DNA of 64,000 nt from a virus. Positions 41,977 to 50,498 of the stretch are shown here, piece by piece (position 1 is the first letter of the stretch; every line of letters starts with the position of its first letter). Below the pieces are notes generated by a model. The model was not told the DNA's origin and did no database searches. It saw only the letters and a program-made list of their open reading frames with translations. The stretch spans positions 1-64,000 of IMG/VR virus record IMGVR_UViG_3300025121_000886; one strand, 5' to 3'. Made by a program: the position numbers and the translations under genes.

Positions 41977-43245
41977 ATGAAACAAGATAGTAAATTTTTT
42001 GAATGGTCAACAGCCATGAGAAAGGTTTTATCTTCTTTTATTAGAAGAGATAATTTATTAGGTGATTCTCTAAAGATGTATCAAATTGGTCGTTTATATC
42101 AAGACAATTATATGATAAAATTATCAGAAACCTTGTTAGAATTAATCGAGGATGTTGATGATGTATTAGAAGGAAGAAGGTTTATGCGAAAACCTATCAC
42201 AATACCTTCTAAATATATAAAAGGTTTAGATTATCCTGCTGCCGAAAAGATGGTAGCTGATGCCATCCCGTGGATGAATAAGGATCAAGAAAAAATTATT
42301 ATAAATAACCTTAAAAAAGCGGGTTATCCACGTCCTGATAAGCTTACCAAAAAGTTTCTGCAAGACTTGGTTACCTATCCGGTTTATGAGTTTTTTATAC
42401 AGATTGATAAGGGTGTTTTATTTGATAAAGTGGTCTCTAAGATACCTCTTCCCAAAGCAGCTGGACTGAAAAAGCCTAAATTTGATGTAGCATTATTGGC
42501 ATTCCATTCAAAAAGTGGCTACGGATTGTCTTTTTCTGCTGATATAACCACTACTGGTGGCGAAGTTGAAGCAACTTTATTTCTTGATCACTGGTTTCTG
42601 AAGGATATTATAGATACTTGGGTTAAACCAGTTATTAGCAATATTAAAGAAGAAGGCGGTACTCCCGTTGAAACAGCCAGACATTATGCTAAAAAGATAG
42701 ATGATGAAATACAGTTAAGAACAAAATCAATGACAAATTTATCTTTAGTTAATGCTGTAAAACCTGAAGTAATATCTGAGAATGAAAATATAATATTAAA
42801 CATCACATATATTTTACAGTATCGATGTAAATCAGCTGATGTAGAATATAGAAAAAAGGAAATAACCGACTTTTTAAAGGCCGCTTCTGCTAGATTGGGA
42901 AGTGCTTCAGAAGTCACAAAGACTGCTATTAGAGCAGCTAAAGGATATCAGAGAGTGACAGCACAAAAATCTTTAACAGATTTGTGGGAGAAGGGTAGAG
43001 ATGTCTTTTATTCAGTTAAGGTCTCTTTTTTAATTGGGGAAGAAAACAAGTTCGAAACTTTATTAAAGAAAACGATTGATGTAGCTATAGATGTATCGAC
43101 CTTATTAGGTGTTTCCGGTGAAGAACGTGGATGGACAGATGATGATGAAATTGAATGGGGTTATGAGGAAGAAGATACTGATGACTCTGATATTTCTGAA
43201 GATGAATTGGATGATTCTGGTGAGCTTATTGAAGAGGATATTTAA
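41977..43245 (+). CDS. hypothetical virion-region protein with acidic tail, 422 aa
   Basis: ATG 41977 after AGGAGAG; the frame opens two codons earlier at TTG. A helical N-terminal domain (SSFIRRDNLLGDSLKMYQIG) leads to a mixed middle (IQIDKGVLFDKVVSKIPLP, LSFSADITTTGGEVEATL) and a basic helical segment. The final 40 residues are almost purely acidic (DDDEIEWGYEEEDTDDSD). It ends three bases before the RuvC-like gene. Perhaps a head-associated or DNA-handling protein; function unknown. Confidence 0.55.
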   Translation: MKQDSKFFEWSTAMRKVLSSFIRRDNLLGDSLKMYQIGRLYQDNYMIKLSETLLELIEDVDDVLEGRRFMRKPITIPSKYIKGLDYPAAEKMVADAIPWMNKDQEKIIINNLKKAGYPRPDKLTKKFLQDLVTYPVYEFFIQIDKGVLFDKVVSKIPLPKAAGLKKPKFDVALLAFHSKSGYGLSFSADITTTGGEVEATLFLDHWFLKDIIDTWVKPVISNIKEEGGTPVETARHYAKKIDDEIQLRTKSMTNLSLVNAVKPEVISENENIILNITYILQYRCKSADVEYRKKEITDFLKAASARLGSASEVTKTAIRAAKGYQRVTAQKSLTDLWEKGRDVFYSVKVSFLIGEENKFETLLKKTIDVAIDVSTLLGVSGEERGWTDDDEIEWGYEEEDTDDSDISEDELDDSGELIEEDI

Positions 43246-43248
43246 AAT

Positions 43249-43698
43249 ATGAAAACAAGAGTTTTGGGGATAGATCCGGGTGCTAAAAATTTTGCTTATG
43301 GTCTACTTGAGGATGGAAAATACTCCACTTCTGGAAAATTTGTACCAATAAATAAAGTTACCTATGAAGATTTATGTGCCTGGTCGTTACAAATTCATGA
43401 TTTTTTAGCTTCTTTAAAATTAAATCCAGAATCTGATTGGATTGCTATAGAGCGATATGCACAGAGGGGGATGTATAAAAGTTTTTTTGAACCAATAAAT
43501 TTGATGGTAGGAATTTTTATAAGAGAAGCTATGCCTATTATAATAGATTTACAAATGGCGTCTACTTGGAAGACATGGATGAAGAAAACATATAAAATAG
43601 AACCAGTTCAGATTTATCCTGGGACAAATGATCATGAAGCTTGCGCTTTATGTTTAGCCGAATATTCATATACAAAAGCATTGAAGGACGCCAATTAA
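43249..43698 (+). CDS. RuvC-like Holliday junction resolvase
   Basis: A 149-aa RNase H-fold nuclease with the acidic residues expected of RuvC: GIDPG with Asp9, IAIERY with Glu68, and NDHEACALCLAEY with Asp128/Glu130 at the end of the fold. In phages these enzymes cut branched DNA before packaging, so its place behind the head genes makes sense. It overlaps the next gene by one base (TAATG). Length is near that of bacterial RuvC and phage homologues. Confidence 0.82.
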   Translation: MKTRVLGIDPGAKNFAYGLLEDGKYSTSGKFVPINKVTYEDLCAWSLQIHDFLASLKLNPESDWIAIERYAQRGMYKSFFEPINLMVGIFIREAMPIIIDLQMASTWKTWMKKTYKIEPVQIYPGTNDHEACALCLAEYSYTKALKDAN

Positions 43699-44777
43699 TG
43701 GAAGTGTGTGATTATCAGATAAATAAAAGTGAATGTCTTAAAGTACACAATTTATTTAATAATACACCTCAAAATTGTGATTTTATGGATTGTTCTTTAA
43801 TTAATTTATTATCTTTTGTAGCTTCTCTAAAAGATACAGAAGTCTTAAAAAATATTTTAGATATGTTAGATATGTCCCATTTATTAGAAGTGTGCTTTTT
43901 AAGAAAAGATGAAAAATTTTTATGTCCTTGTCTGGGTTATGTGTTTATCCCATGCTCTGTTAAAAATTGTGATCAATGGATCGATCTTTCTGATTTTTTA
44001 AATTGTGGATTGTGTCTTCATGAAAAGATGTCTGGGAAACAGGGGGAACTCGGTTTGGGAATTTTAGCATATATCTTAAAAAAGGATATAAAATACACTA
44101 AAAAAACATTAGATTCAGCACTTAAAAAGATGTGGAAGACTGAGTTATATAAGGAGATTGATCCAGAATTTGAAGTTTATCATATGGACGGTTTTTGTGT
44201 TAATTGTGAAAAGAAATTATCGTTTGATAATGCATTTAGAGTAGAAGGATTGGTTTATTGTTCACAAGACTGTTATCTAGAAAAGCCTCCTATAGCCCTT
44301 AATCTTGAAAAGTATTTAGGGGTTTCTTTTAACACCTTAGTAGATGTGATATTAAAACGGTTTAAAGGGTTGGCATTAGTCTCTAAAGTTTTGGGATGTG
44401 AGGATATTTCTATTATTGGTGAAAAATGGAAATGGTATATTTTAAATAATATTCAACCAAGTTTGAACAATAATCAGCTTTTGTCTAGAAATTATACAAG
44501 AAGCGGTGATCTATTATTAGATCTGAAAAATAAATATGAAACACATCGATGTTTATATGAAAAATGTGATAATACAAAAAGTGTTAGATTACAACAATTA
44601 TATAAGATAGAAAATACAGCTAGAAATATTTTAGCGGTAGAGCGATGTGATCATTGTAAAAAAAATGTAGATTGTAAACAATTAATTAATAATCATAATC
44701 GTATGTGCAATGAATTTGAGTGCAAAACGAATTTAAGGAGAATTTTAGATGAACGATATGACCGAAAAAATGTTTGA
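43698..44777 (+). CDS. cysteine-rich unknown protein with several zinc-finger-like clusters, 359 aa
   Basis: The ATG at 43698 uses the last base of the resolvase stop. Cys pairs occur throughout: FLCPCLGYVFIPC, LNCGLCLHEK, CVNCEKKLSF ... VYCSQDCYL (treble-clef-like), and CDHCKKNVDCKQ near the end. The middle part (YLGVSFNTLVDVILKRFKGL, SKVLGCEDISIIGEKWKWY) looks like a helical, possibly helix-turn-helix region. A nucleic-acid-binding or transcription role is possible. It overlaps the next gene by 29 bases. Unknown family. Confidence 0.6.
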   Translation: MEVCDYQINKSECLKVHNLFNNTPQNCDFMDCSLINLLSFVASLKDTEVLKNILDMLDMSHLLEVCFLRKDEKFLCPCLGYVFIPCSVKNCDQWIDLSDFLNCGLCLHEKMSGKQGELGLGILAYILKKDIKYTKKTLDSALKKMWKTELYKEIDPEFEVYHMDGFCVNCEKKLSFDNAFRVEGLVYCSQDCYLEKPPIALNLEKYLGVSFNTLVDVILKRFKGLALVSKVLGCEDISIIGEKWKWYILNNIQPSLNNNQLLSRNYTRSGDLLLDLKNKYETHRCLYEKCDNTKSVRLQQLYKIENTARNILAVERCDHCKKNVDCKQLINNHNRMCNEFECKTNLRRILDERYDRKNV

Positions 44778-45510
44778 GCGTTTAACACACAAACTTGCTG
44801 AAACCAGAGGAAAAAGGTTGGATTTAGAAATCTGTGATGCTTCTGTTTTATCTGAGCTTGGTGCTAAAGTATTAATGAGATACAGTTCGGCGGTTGGTAT
44901 TCCTTCATTTGACTCAGTAAGAGAATTCTTTGCAAGTCAATATCAAGGAGAGTTAATACCCTCCCCTGAATATTTTAGATGTTTTCCAGAAAAAGAAGCC
45001 TTAGAAGTTGTGGTGAGCCGCCTTCAGGTAAAAAGGGAGTATAATGATCGAAATATCATGACTCCAATCGTTTCTGAAGTTAAATATATAGACGATGATA
45101 AAAATGTGTGGAGTGTTAAAGAAACTGAGGGAAAGAAGATTCTGATCAGAAATGAAAAACAGGATATTGAACAACTTTTAAAGATCAATGATTCCCCCGT
45201 ACAGAATAAAACTGCCACACTTCATTATAAAGATGCTTCATCGGTTGGAAATAGGGTGAATGTCGGGGATGAGATAAAAATATTTATGAATGGTATTGTT
45301 ATTAGAGCAGTTGTTTCAACACAGCCAGCGCTTGGTATGCTTGAGGTTATTGATAATAAAGGGAACAGATTTGCTATATCAGTTAATTCTGTATTAGAAG
45401 TTGTAACCCCCGGGGCAGAGACCAAGAAACAACTTAAAGATGAGGTGTATGAGTATTTTGTTAAGGTCTATGGGCCTGATTATGCAGCTCAGATGGTAGA
45501 AAATGTATAA
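44749..45510 (+). CDS. hypothetical protein, 253 aa
   Basis: Starts inside the end of the Cys-rich gene, after AAGGAG. The N-terminal half is helical (MFERLTHKLAETRGKRLDL). The C-terminal half contains a small beta domain of the SH3/KOW-like kind (VNVGDEIKIFMNGIVIRAV, LEVIDNKGNRFAISVNSV). A final helix ends VYGPDYAAQMVENV. Gene context (resolvase, Cys-rich protein, small HTH protein) suggests DNA or transcription work, but no catalytic motif is visible. Confidence 0.55.
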   Translation: MNDMTEKMFERLTHKLAETRGKRLDLEICDASVLSELGAKVLMRYSSAVGIPSFDSVREFFASQYQGELIPSPEYFRCFPEKEALEVVVSRLQVKREYNDRNIMTPIVSEVKYIDDDKNVWSVKETEGKKILIRNEKQDIEQLLKINDSPVQNKTATLHYKDASSVGNRVNVGDEIKIFMNGIVIRAVVSTQPALGMLEVIDNKGNRFAISVNSVLEVVTPGAETKKQLKDEVYEYFVKVYGPDYAAQMVENV

Positions 45511-45521
45511 GGCAATAAGTT

Positions 45522-46157
45522 ATGACGAAAAGTGAAATAAATATGGCCACAGAAGTTCGTATAAAGGTATTATCTTTATATGAGGGTGGGAAAGAACTTG
45601 ATGAAATTGCCAAAGAGCTAAAGTTAGGTCTTGGCGATATAGAGTCTATTATATCAGATACTTCTAATATTGTAGCTGCGGATATTATTAATAGAGAAAT
45701 AATTGATCTAAAAATATTGTTGAAGGTTGCAAAAACAAAGTATAAGAGCAGTATGGATTGGAAAGATGCTCAGGCTGTTACAGGAATATCAGCTGAATTG
45801 GAGAATTTATTAAGACATCAACGAGAACTTTATGACCCTAATATTGATTTTGAGGAGCATGATCGTAGGGTTGTGAGGAAAGTGGTTATGGAAATTATAA
45901 AAGCAACTTCTTCGGCAATTTCTAATGTAAAACAGGCCGCTTCTTTAACCTTGGATAATAAGCAACAAGAAACTTTAGAACGATTACTAAGTGAATGTAT
46001 TAGGACGATAGGAAGAGAGTCCAAAAAAATATATTTTGATGGATTGACAGCTTTAGCAGAATATTTAGGTGCTTCTTTACCAAAACATATTCAAGACAAG
46101 ACAGAAGAGAATATTGTGGCGATAGATTCAATTAGAGGGAGAAAGAGCAAGTCGTAA
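45522..46157 (+). CDS. HTH protein, candidate small terminase subunit, 211 aa
   Basis: An N-terminal helix-turn-helix (VRIKVLSLYEGGKELDEIAK then ELKLGLGDIESIISD) is followed by a long helical region with IINREIIDLKILLKVAKTK and ELENLLRHQRELYD. A basic C-terminus (SIRGRKSKS) ends the protein. N-terminal HTH plus coiled coil plus basic tail is the plan of small terminase subunits, which recognise DNA for packaging. The large subunit is 14 kb away, so a different DNA-binding role is also possible. The assignment is tentative. Confidence 0.5.
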   Translation: MTKSEINMATEVRIKVLSLYEGGKELDEIAKELKLGLGDIESIISDTSNIVAADIINREIIDLKILLKVAKTKYKSSMDWKDAQAVTGISAELENLLRHQRELYDPNIDFEEHDRRVVRKVVMEIIKATSSAISNVKQAASLTLDNKQQETLERLLSECIRTIGRESKKIYFDGLTALAEYLGASLPKHIQDKTEENIVAIDSIRGRKSKS

Positions 46158-46267
46158 TTTGCCAAGTTTTATACCTACCTTTTTAATTTTCATCAAGACA
46201 TATTATTTATTAAAAGAATAGCCATTCATCTAATAATCATTAAATTTTTAACACGAGGAAAAAATTT

Positions 46268-47461
46268 ATGGCATCTTTAAGCAAGGCTACAAGAGGATCA
46301 ACACATTCTTTTGAAGCTGTTTTCACAGGAAAAACACCTTATAATATAAATAGATCACCAGTATTGACATTAACAGACCCCAATGGAATACAGACGGTTA
46401 ATGTTGATCCCTCATCAGGAATAGAAATTTTAGGGAGTGACACCTATCGTTATAGATGGCCAGTTCCTTTAGACGCTGTTTTGACCACAGATTCAACAAA
46501 ATGGCAAGCAGATTGGCAGATTATAACATCAGATGGTCAAGTTGATACTTGGACAGAGACTTTTGATGTGATAGATGCTGCTATAACTGAATCGTCTGAG
46601 AGAAAAAGGACTTATTTTACAATAGGTGGCAAAGGTATTCGGGTCATGATCAGAACACAGACTTTATTGAATGACATTAAATTAAATGTTATTCATTCTA
46701 CGAGCGATGATTATCCCGTTGTTACAGACGCTATTTTAGGGTCAAATACTTATAACATAAGGTTGACCATTGATGGTGATACTCATGTTTATTATTTTGA
46801 TATACCTTCTACAAAACCAGCTACATCACCAGCTTCTGATTACATTGTCAATGATTTGGCTATTGGTGAATATCAAGTTTTTTGGGATATTCAGGAGACA
46901 GTTACTTCCGAATATAATATGCTTTTTCAACTTTTGAGGGTAGCAAACAGGATATGGCTCAATTTTATACCTTCGATTAGAATGTTGATCGATAAACTTC
47001 AGAAAAGAGCTGGGACAGTCCAAGCATATGAAGACGCTGATGTTTATGAATATCTACAACAAGGTTTGACCATTATAAATTCTATACATCCCACAACTTC
47101 ATGGACAATCACACAGCTCCCTACAAATTTTTATAATTTTTTGGTGGCCACGACTTCTGTACATGCTTTGAGCGCTCAGCATATCTTAGAGAGTGAGTTA
47201 CAATTCTCATTCTCAGGTCAAACTATTTCTCTTGATTATGATCGTACTGGAAATCTTGAGAGCGCTTTGAGTAGATATTTAGATTGGATAAATACACATC
47301 TTACAAATTCTAAAATGGCTACATATCGCAGATCGTTCCCCACCGCTATAGTAGCTGGTCGTCCGGCTAGTTTGAGCATGAGGGAAAACAGGGTTGTGCG
47401 TATGGATTATCAATCTTCAGAAGATTTAAACAGATTGCTTTTAACCATGGGATTATTGTAA
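46268..47461 (+). CDS. putative neck/tail structural protein, 397 aa
   Basis: The N-terminal 110 residues form an Ig-like beta domain (SFEAVFTGKTPYNI, ADWQIITSDGQVDTWTETFDV). A second beta part follows (IRLTIDGDTHVYYFDI), then a helical C-terminal half (VANRIWLNFIPSIRMLIDKL, VYEYLQQGLTIINSIHP). It begins after ACGAGG in a 110-base leader. The helical half resembles head-tail connector domains. Name not certain. Confidence 0.55.
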   Translation: MASLSKATRGSTHSFEAVFTGKTPYNINRSPVLTLTDPNGIQTVNVDPSSGIEILGSDTYRYRWPVPLDAVLTTDSTKWQADWQIITSDGQVDTWTETFDVIDAAITESSERKRTYFTIGGKGIRVMIRTQTLLNDIKLNVIHSTSDDYPVVTDAILGSNTYNIRLTIDGDTHVYYFDIPSTKPATSPASDYIVNDLAIGEYQVFWDIQETVTSEYNMLFQLLRVANRIWLNFIPSIRMLIDKLQKRAGTVQAYEDADVYEYLQQGLTIINSIHPTTSWTITQLPTNFYNFLVATTSVHALSAQHILESELQFSFSGQTISLDYDRTGNLESALSRYLDWINTHLTNSKMATYRRSFPTAIVAGRPASLSMRENRVVRMDYQSSEDLNRLLLTMGLL

Positions 47462-47589
47462 TTTATGTTCAATGTTGTAGTGTTTATTTTTATTGAGATG
47501 GTCTTAATATATCTATTGGGGTTGTTTAGAAAAGGCTGAAAATATCATCGAAGTTTATCACAAGATTCATTAATAGAGGATATAATTTT

Positions 47590-48036
47590 ATGGATAACAA
47601 AAATATTTATAATTTATTAAAAGACATCAAAAAAGATGGCTTTTCTGAAGAGGCATCTCTTATAAATAAAGCATTAAAAAAATGGGGTGATAATCATAAG
47701 GTTATAGCCTCATTTGAGAATACATCTGAGCAAGAAACATTAAACTTAAGAACTTTGCGACAATGGATTTTAAATGATTACCGAAAAGTAGCATTTGAAA
47801 TTCATAATGATGGAGTTTTGATTGACCCTGTTGATCAAGAATCTTTTATGCAAGGACCAGCTATGTTAATCACAGGTCATGGTTTTCGTCCTGTTGAGAT
47901 AGCAGTTAATGTTTTTGGGGAGGTTGGTATTAATTATCAAGATGGTGCTTGGTCTAGGAGAAAGGTTCACTCTGAAAATATCATGTCTTTTTATGAGAAA
48001 CTTAAAAGAATTTTGAATGGACGTAAGGGGGATTAA
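47590..48036 (+). CDS. tagged hypothetical protein, 148 aa
   Basis: Residues 4-32 are the helical hairpin (IYNLLKDIKKDGFSEEASL, then INKALKKW). The body has TLRQWILNDYRKVAFEIHND and a beta-rich end (AMLITGHGFRPVEIAVNVF). An AGAGGA site precedes the ATG. It lies between connector-like genes; probably a minor virion protein. Confidence 0.6.
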   Translation: MDNKNIYNLLKDIKKDGFSEEASLINKALKKWGDNHKVIASFENTSEQETLNLRTLRQWILNDYRKVAFEIHNDGVLIDPVDQESFMQGPAMLITGHGFRPVEIAVNVFGEVGINYQDGAWSRRKVHSENIMSFYEKLKRILNGRKGD

Positions 48037-48108
48037 GGGGTATTAGTCTTTGTTCTGTAAATATATGTTTTGGTTGTGAATATATTAATCCAAAACAAGG
48101 AGATACCG

Positions 48109-49044
48109 ATGATTGCTAAAAGATTATCACCTGAGATGTTAGATTCTCTCTTAGAAAAGAAAAAAACGATTTATGTAAGAAATAAAACAAATCCCCGGGG
48201 TATAGTTTCAGTAATGTTTATTATTCCCAATGTTCAAAAAACAATTACAAAAATGGTATATGTATCTGCTTATCCACAGGCAATTACTGATGAAGTTCCT
48301 CATAGTACTGTGGGTGAATCTTATGATTTTAGAAGATATTTGATGAAGGGTATTCTTGAACTCGTTGACCCCGATGAAGCAAAAAAAGAATTGACTGCTG
48401 ATGCTTTAAAAGAGTTACAGGGTTTAAGAATGAGAGATCAGAATTTTAAGAGACGGACAGTTGTAGCACCAAGAGTTATAACTGGTATAGGAGATCGTGT
48501 TGAAGAATTAACAGAATTTGAACCTCCTAAAGGATGGCATACATCAGAACCACCTAGAGGGGGAGGCTATGACGGAAAAGCGGCGATAGATATGTTGGTC
48601 TCAAACAATCTTCCAAAAACGGAAGCTACCAATTTGATCAGAAAGGGCTATGTAGCCCCTAAGGTAGAGATGGGCTTTGAATTTGATAATATATCTTCAG
48701 TAGATATAAATCCACGGGTGATGGATATCGTGATGCAGTCTGAAAGTGGCGGAATGAAGGTAAAAGAAGCTATTGGATTATTGAGGGGATTAGAGGATCT
48801 TTTTACCGAGGCAGATATAGGTTACCTTATTTCTAAGGGTGTTCCTGAATTGAAAGCTTACGCTGAAGGTTTATTAGCACAGATGGATAAAAATACCGCT
48901 CCAATAAAAGAGGAAGCAAAAGAAGATATTATAAATGTAGAAGAGGTAAAAGAAGACCCTGTTGAAACTTTTCAGGAAGAGAATGATATTATAACCGGGA
49001 TAACAGAAGAACAGACGACTAATAAGAGACATAAACGAAGATAG
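48109..49044 (+). CDS. hypothetical protein, 311 aa
   Basis: ATG 48109 follows AAGGAG; the frame opens earlier at TTG 48070 without a site. A beta N-terminal domain (TIYVRNKTNPRGIVSVMFII, TITKMVYVSAYPQAIT) leads to helical segments with GKAAIDMLVSNNLPKTEAT and a UBA-like helical part (LLRGLEDLFTEADIGYLIS). The C-terminus is acidic (IKEEAKEDIINVEEVKEDP), then basic. Unknown family; tail or neck position. Confidence 0.55.
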   Translation: MIAKRLSPEMLDSLLEKKKTIYVRNKTNPRGIVSVMFIIPNVQKTITKMVYVSAYPQAITDEVPHSTVGESYDFRRYLMKGILELVDPDEAKKELTADALKELQGLRMRDQNFKRRTVVAPRVITGIGDRVEELTEFEPPKGWHTSEPPRGGGYDGKAAIDMLVSNNLPKTEATNLIRKGYVAPKVEMGFEFDNISSVDINPRVMDIVMQSESGGMKVKEAIGLLRGLEDLFTEADIGYLISKGVPELKAYAEGLLAQMDKNTAPIKEEAKEDIINVEEVKEDPVETFQEENDIITGITEEQTTNKRHKRR

Positions 49045-49063
49045 TTTGTTTTTTGGAAAAAAT

Positions 49064-49792
49064 ATGGCTGAAATAACTGAGATAAATCAGAAACTTATAG
49101 ATGCAATAAACGAAGGAAAAAAGGTTGTTGAACAAACTGATCGTGCTTATTTGGGGGAGAGAGAACCTTTTGTTATCACCTCTGAACTTTGGCTCAGGCA
49201 GAGCACAAAACAATATATTTTCCTCTTTAATAATCCAGGAAGTTTAGAAATTCAGTTAAGTCAAAGGATGGCCGAGCAGAAAACACATTCCGGGACAATC
49301 TTACATGTTTGGCCGTCTAATGACAGAGAAAGTTCTTATGATGAACCTGTTTTAACGATGGAATTTCAAACAGGGAGTACTTGGTTGATAATTGTCCCAG
49401 ATCCTAGAGACCCTAAGAGTCAAAAGAGAATAATGAGCGCTGGTTTAAAAAATTATTATGACTTTTTAGGGTTTTTATCTCAGCCAAAAATACTTGATGA
49501 TGGTGAAGAGAACGTACATATCATAATTATGAACACCATTAATTTTCCACAGTTAACGGTATGGGGACAATTTCAGAAAGATGGTCCTACATATAGAGAA
49601 ACAGTTGATTCAGCGGGTAAAATAGATGGTTGGTCTGTCCCATTTACTGTTTATCATTCATATCCTCCTCTACATAGGGCGGATTTGATGAAAAAGACAT
49701 ATGAGGATCAATTTGGTTCTGTAGCACCCATAAAATATAGAAGTGTGGGTAATACCGGTTCTAGAATTAGAAAGTCAGGTATTCAGAGATAA
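49064..49792 (+). CDS. putative tail/baseplate-associated protein, 242 aa
   Basis: ATG 49064 (MAEITEINQK); the frame opens at TTG 49046. The body is beta-rich (LRQSTKQYIFLFNNPGSLE, TGSTWLIIVPDPRDPKS, VHIIIMNTINFPQLTVWGQF), followed by a basic Gly/Arg end. It closes the rightward run of connector/tail genes and ends six bases before the tRNA. It looks like a proximal tail component. No named family. Confidence 0.55.
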   Translation: MAEITEINQKLIDAINEGKKVVEQTDRAYLGEREPFVITSELWLRQSTKQYIFLFNNPGSLEIQLSQRMAEQKTHSGTILHVWPSNDRESSYDEPVLTMEFQTGSTWLIIVPDPRDPKSQKRIMSAGLKNYYDFLGFLSQPKILDDGEENVHIIIMNTINFPQLTVWGQFQKDGPTYRETVDSAGKIDGWSVPFTVYHSYPPLHRADLMKKTYEDQFGSVAPIKYRSVGNTGSRIRKSGIQR

Positions 49793-49797
49793 AATAT

Positions 49798-49870
49798 TGC
49801 GGGGTGGACCAGCTGGTAGGTCAGAAGACTCATAATCTTCGTGTCGAGGGTTCGACTCCCTCCCCCGCAA
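49798..49870 (+). tRNA. tRNA with anticodon CAU (Met; Ile2 not excluded)
   Basis: A complete 73-nt cloverleaf: acceptor TGCGGGG/CCCCGCA, D stem GACC/GGTC with 8-base loop, anticodon stem GAAGA/TCTTC with loop CTCATAA (anticodon 49831-49833), T stem GAGGG/CCCTC with loop TTCGACT, discriminator A. CCA is not encoded (CTA follows). It begins six bases after a stop codon, inside a late structural transcript, so it must be cut out by RNase P and 3' nucleases. A11-U24 is an initiator-type pair, but the three G-C pairs of the initiator anticodon stem are missing and position 1-72 is paired. I therefore favour an elongator. Confidence 0.92.
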
Positions 49871-49979
49871 CTAACAATAATTCTTCCTATTAATCTCATT
49901 TTTTTTATATCTGTAAAATATCTACATCAAATCTTTAATTTTCATCAACAAACAATTCAAAATAATAGGTGTGGTTGCT

Positions 49980-50333
49980 ATGTCTTTAAAAGATTATATT
50001 GGAAAATACGATGTGAATATCACAGAAAATAAGGATGGTTCAATAAATTTTAAGGTTAAAAGACTTCTTGAGTTCTCAGGTGAATGGTTAGAAGCACCAA
50101 ATTATACTATTCCAGCATGGACGATGGAGGAAGCTTTCGCTTATGAGAAAAAACTTATTATGTTTACTCTATCTGATCTAAGAGGAAAAGCTGATAGACT
50201 TCAGGTTGAGTATGAGAAAGAAAAGAAAAAAAGGGATGAAGAAGAAAGAAAACGGCTCAAAAAATCTGGAAAGGTGTCGGGGATACTCTCTATTTCTGAA
50301 ACGATTGGGGGTGAACTCACCCTCGAAGAATAA
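49980..50333 (+). CDS. hypothetical protein, 117 aa
   Basis: ATG 49980 after AGGTGTGG; GTG at 49971 is in frame. A small alpha/beta N-terminal domain (IGKYDVNITENKDGSINF, FSGEWLEAPNYTIPAWTME) is followed by a long charged helix (LQVEYEKEKKKRDEEERKRL). It ends before the TnpB element and may be the last gene of its transcript. Function unknown. Confidence 0.55.
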   Translation: MSLKDYIGKYDVNITENKDGSINFKVKRLLEFSGEWLEAPNYTIPAWTMEEAFAYEKKLIMFTLSDLRGKADRLQVEYEKEKKKRDEEERKRLKKSGKVSGILSISETIGGELTLEE

Positions 50334-50382
50334 TAAACATTTTTAAGATTTATCATTTAAAAAGTTATAAAATTCCTCAAAA

Positions 50383-50403
50383 CCCCGACCGCTTGCGGTG
50401 GGG
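50383..50403 (+). repeat. left-end hairpin of the TnpB element
   Basis: CCCC-G-ACCGC-TT-GCGGT-GGGG folds into a hairpin of 5 plus 4 base pairs with one bulged G. This GC-rich structure stands out in AT-rich surroundings and lies upstream of the tnpB promoter. IS200/IS605 elements carry subterminal hairpins at both ends; this is the left one. The exact element boundary cannot be fixed from one copy. Confidence 0.6.
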
Positions 50404-50431
50404 ATATACATAAAAATAATTAAAATAATGT

Positions 50432-50460
50432 TTGACTTTCAGTAAATATCTTAATATACT
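50432..50460 (+). promoter_or_regulatory. sigma70-type promoter of tnpB
   Basis: TTGACT (50432-50437), a 17-base spacer and TATACT (50455-50460): five of six matches in both boxes at ideal spacing, 39 bases before the start codon. It is the best housekeeping promoter I see in the window, and suggests the element is transcribed by host polymerase independently of the phage programme. Confidence 0.65.
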
Positions 50461-50479
50461 TAATATTTAATATTAAGTA
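50457..50479 (+). promoter_or_regulatory. 9-bp inverted repeat overlapping the tnpB promoter
   Basis: TACTTAATA and TATTAAGTA flank a 5-base centre and overlap the -10 box and the likely start point. The placement is that of an operator. An RNA hairpin at the 5' end of the transcript is the alternative. Confidence 0.4.
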
Positions 50480-50498
50480 ATTTTTAGGAAATAGTATT

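Noticed and set aside
47465-47539. 24-codon hydrophobic micro-ORF (MFNVVVFIFIEMVLIYLLG...)
   Set aside because: It could be a small membrane peptide, but no ribosome site is well placed and AT-rich DNA often yields such stretches.
49841-50032. 63-codon open frame starting within the tRNA
   Set aside because: It begins in the tRNA T-arm and overlaps the 49980 gene in another frame; spurious.
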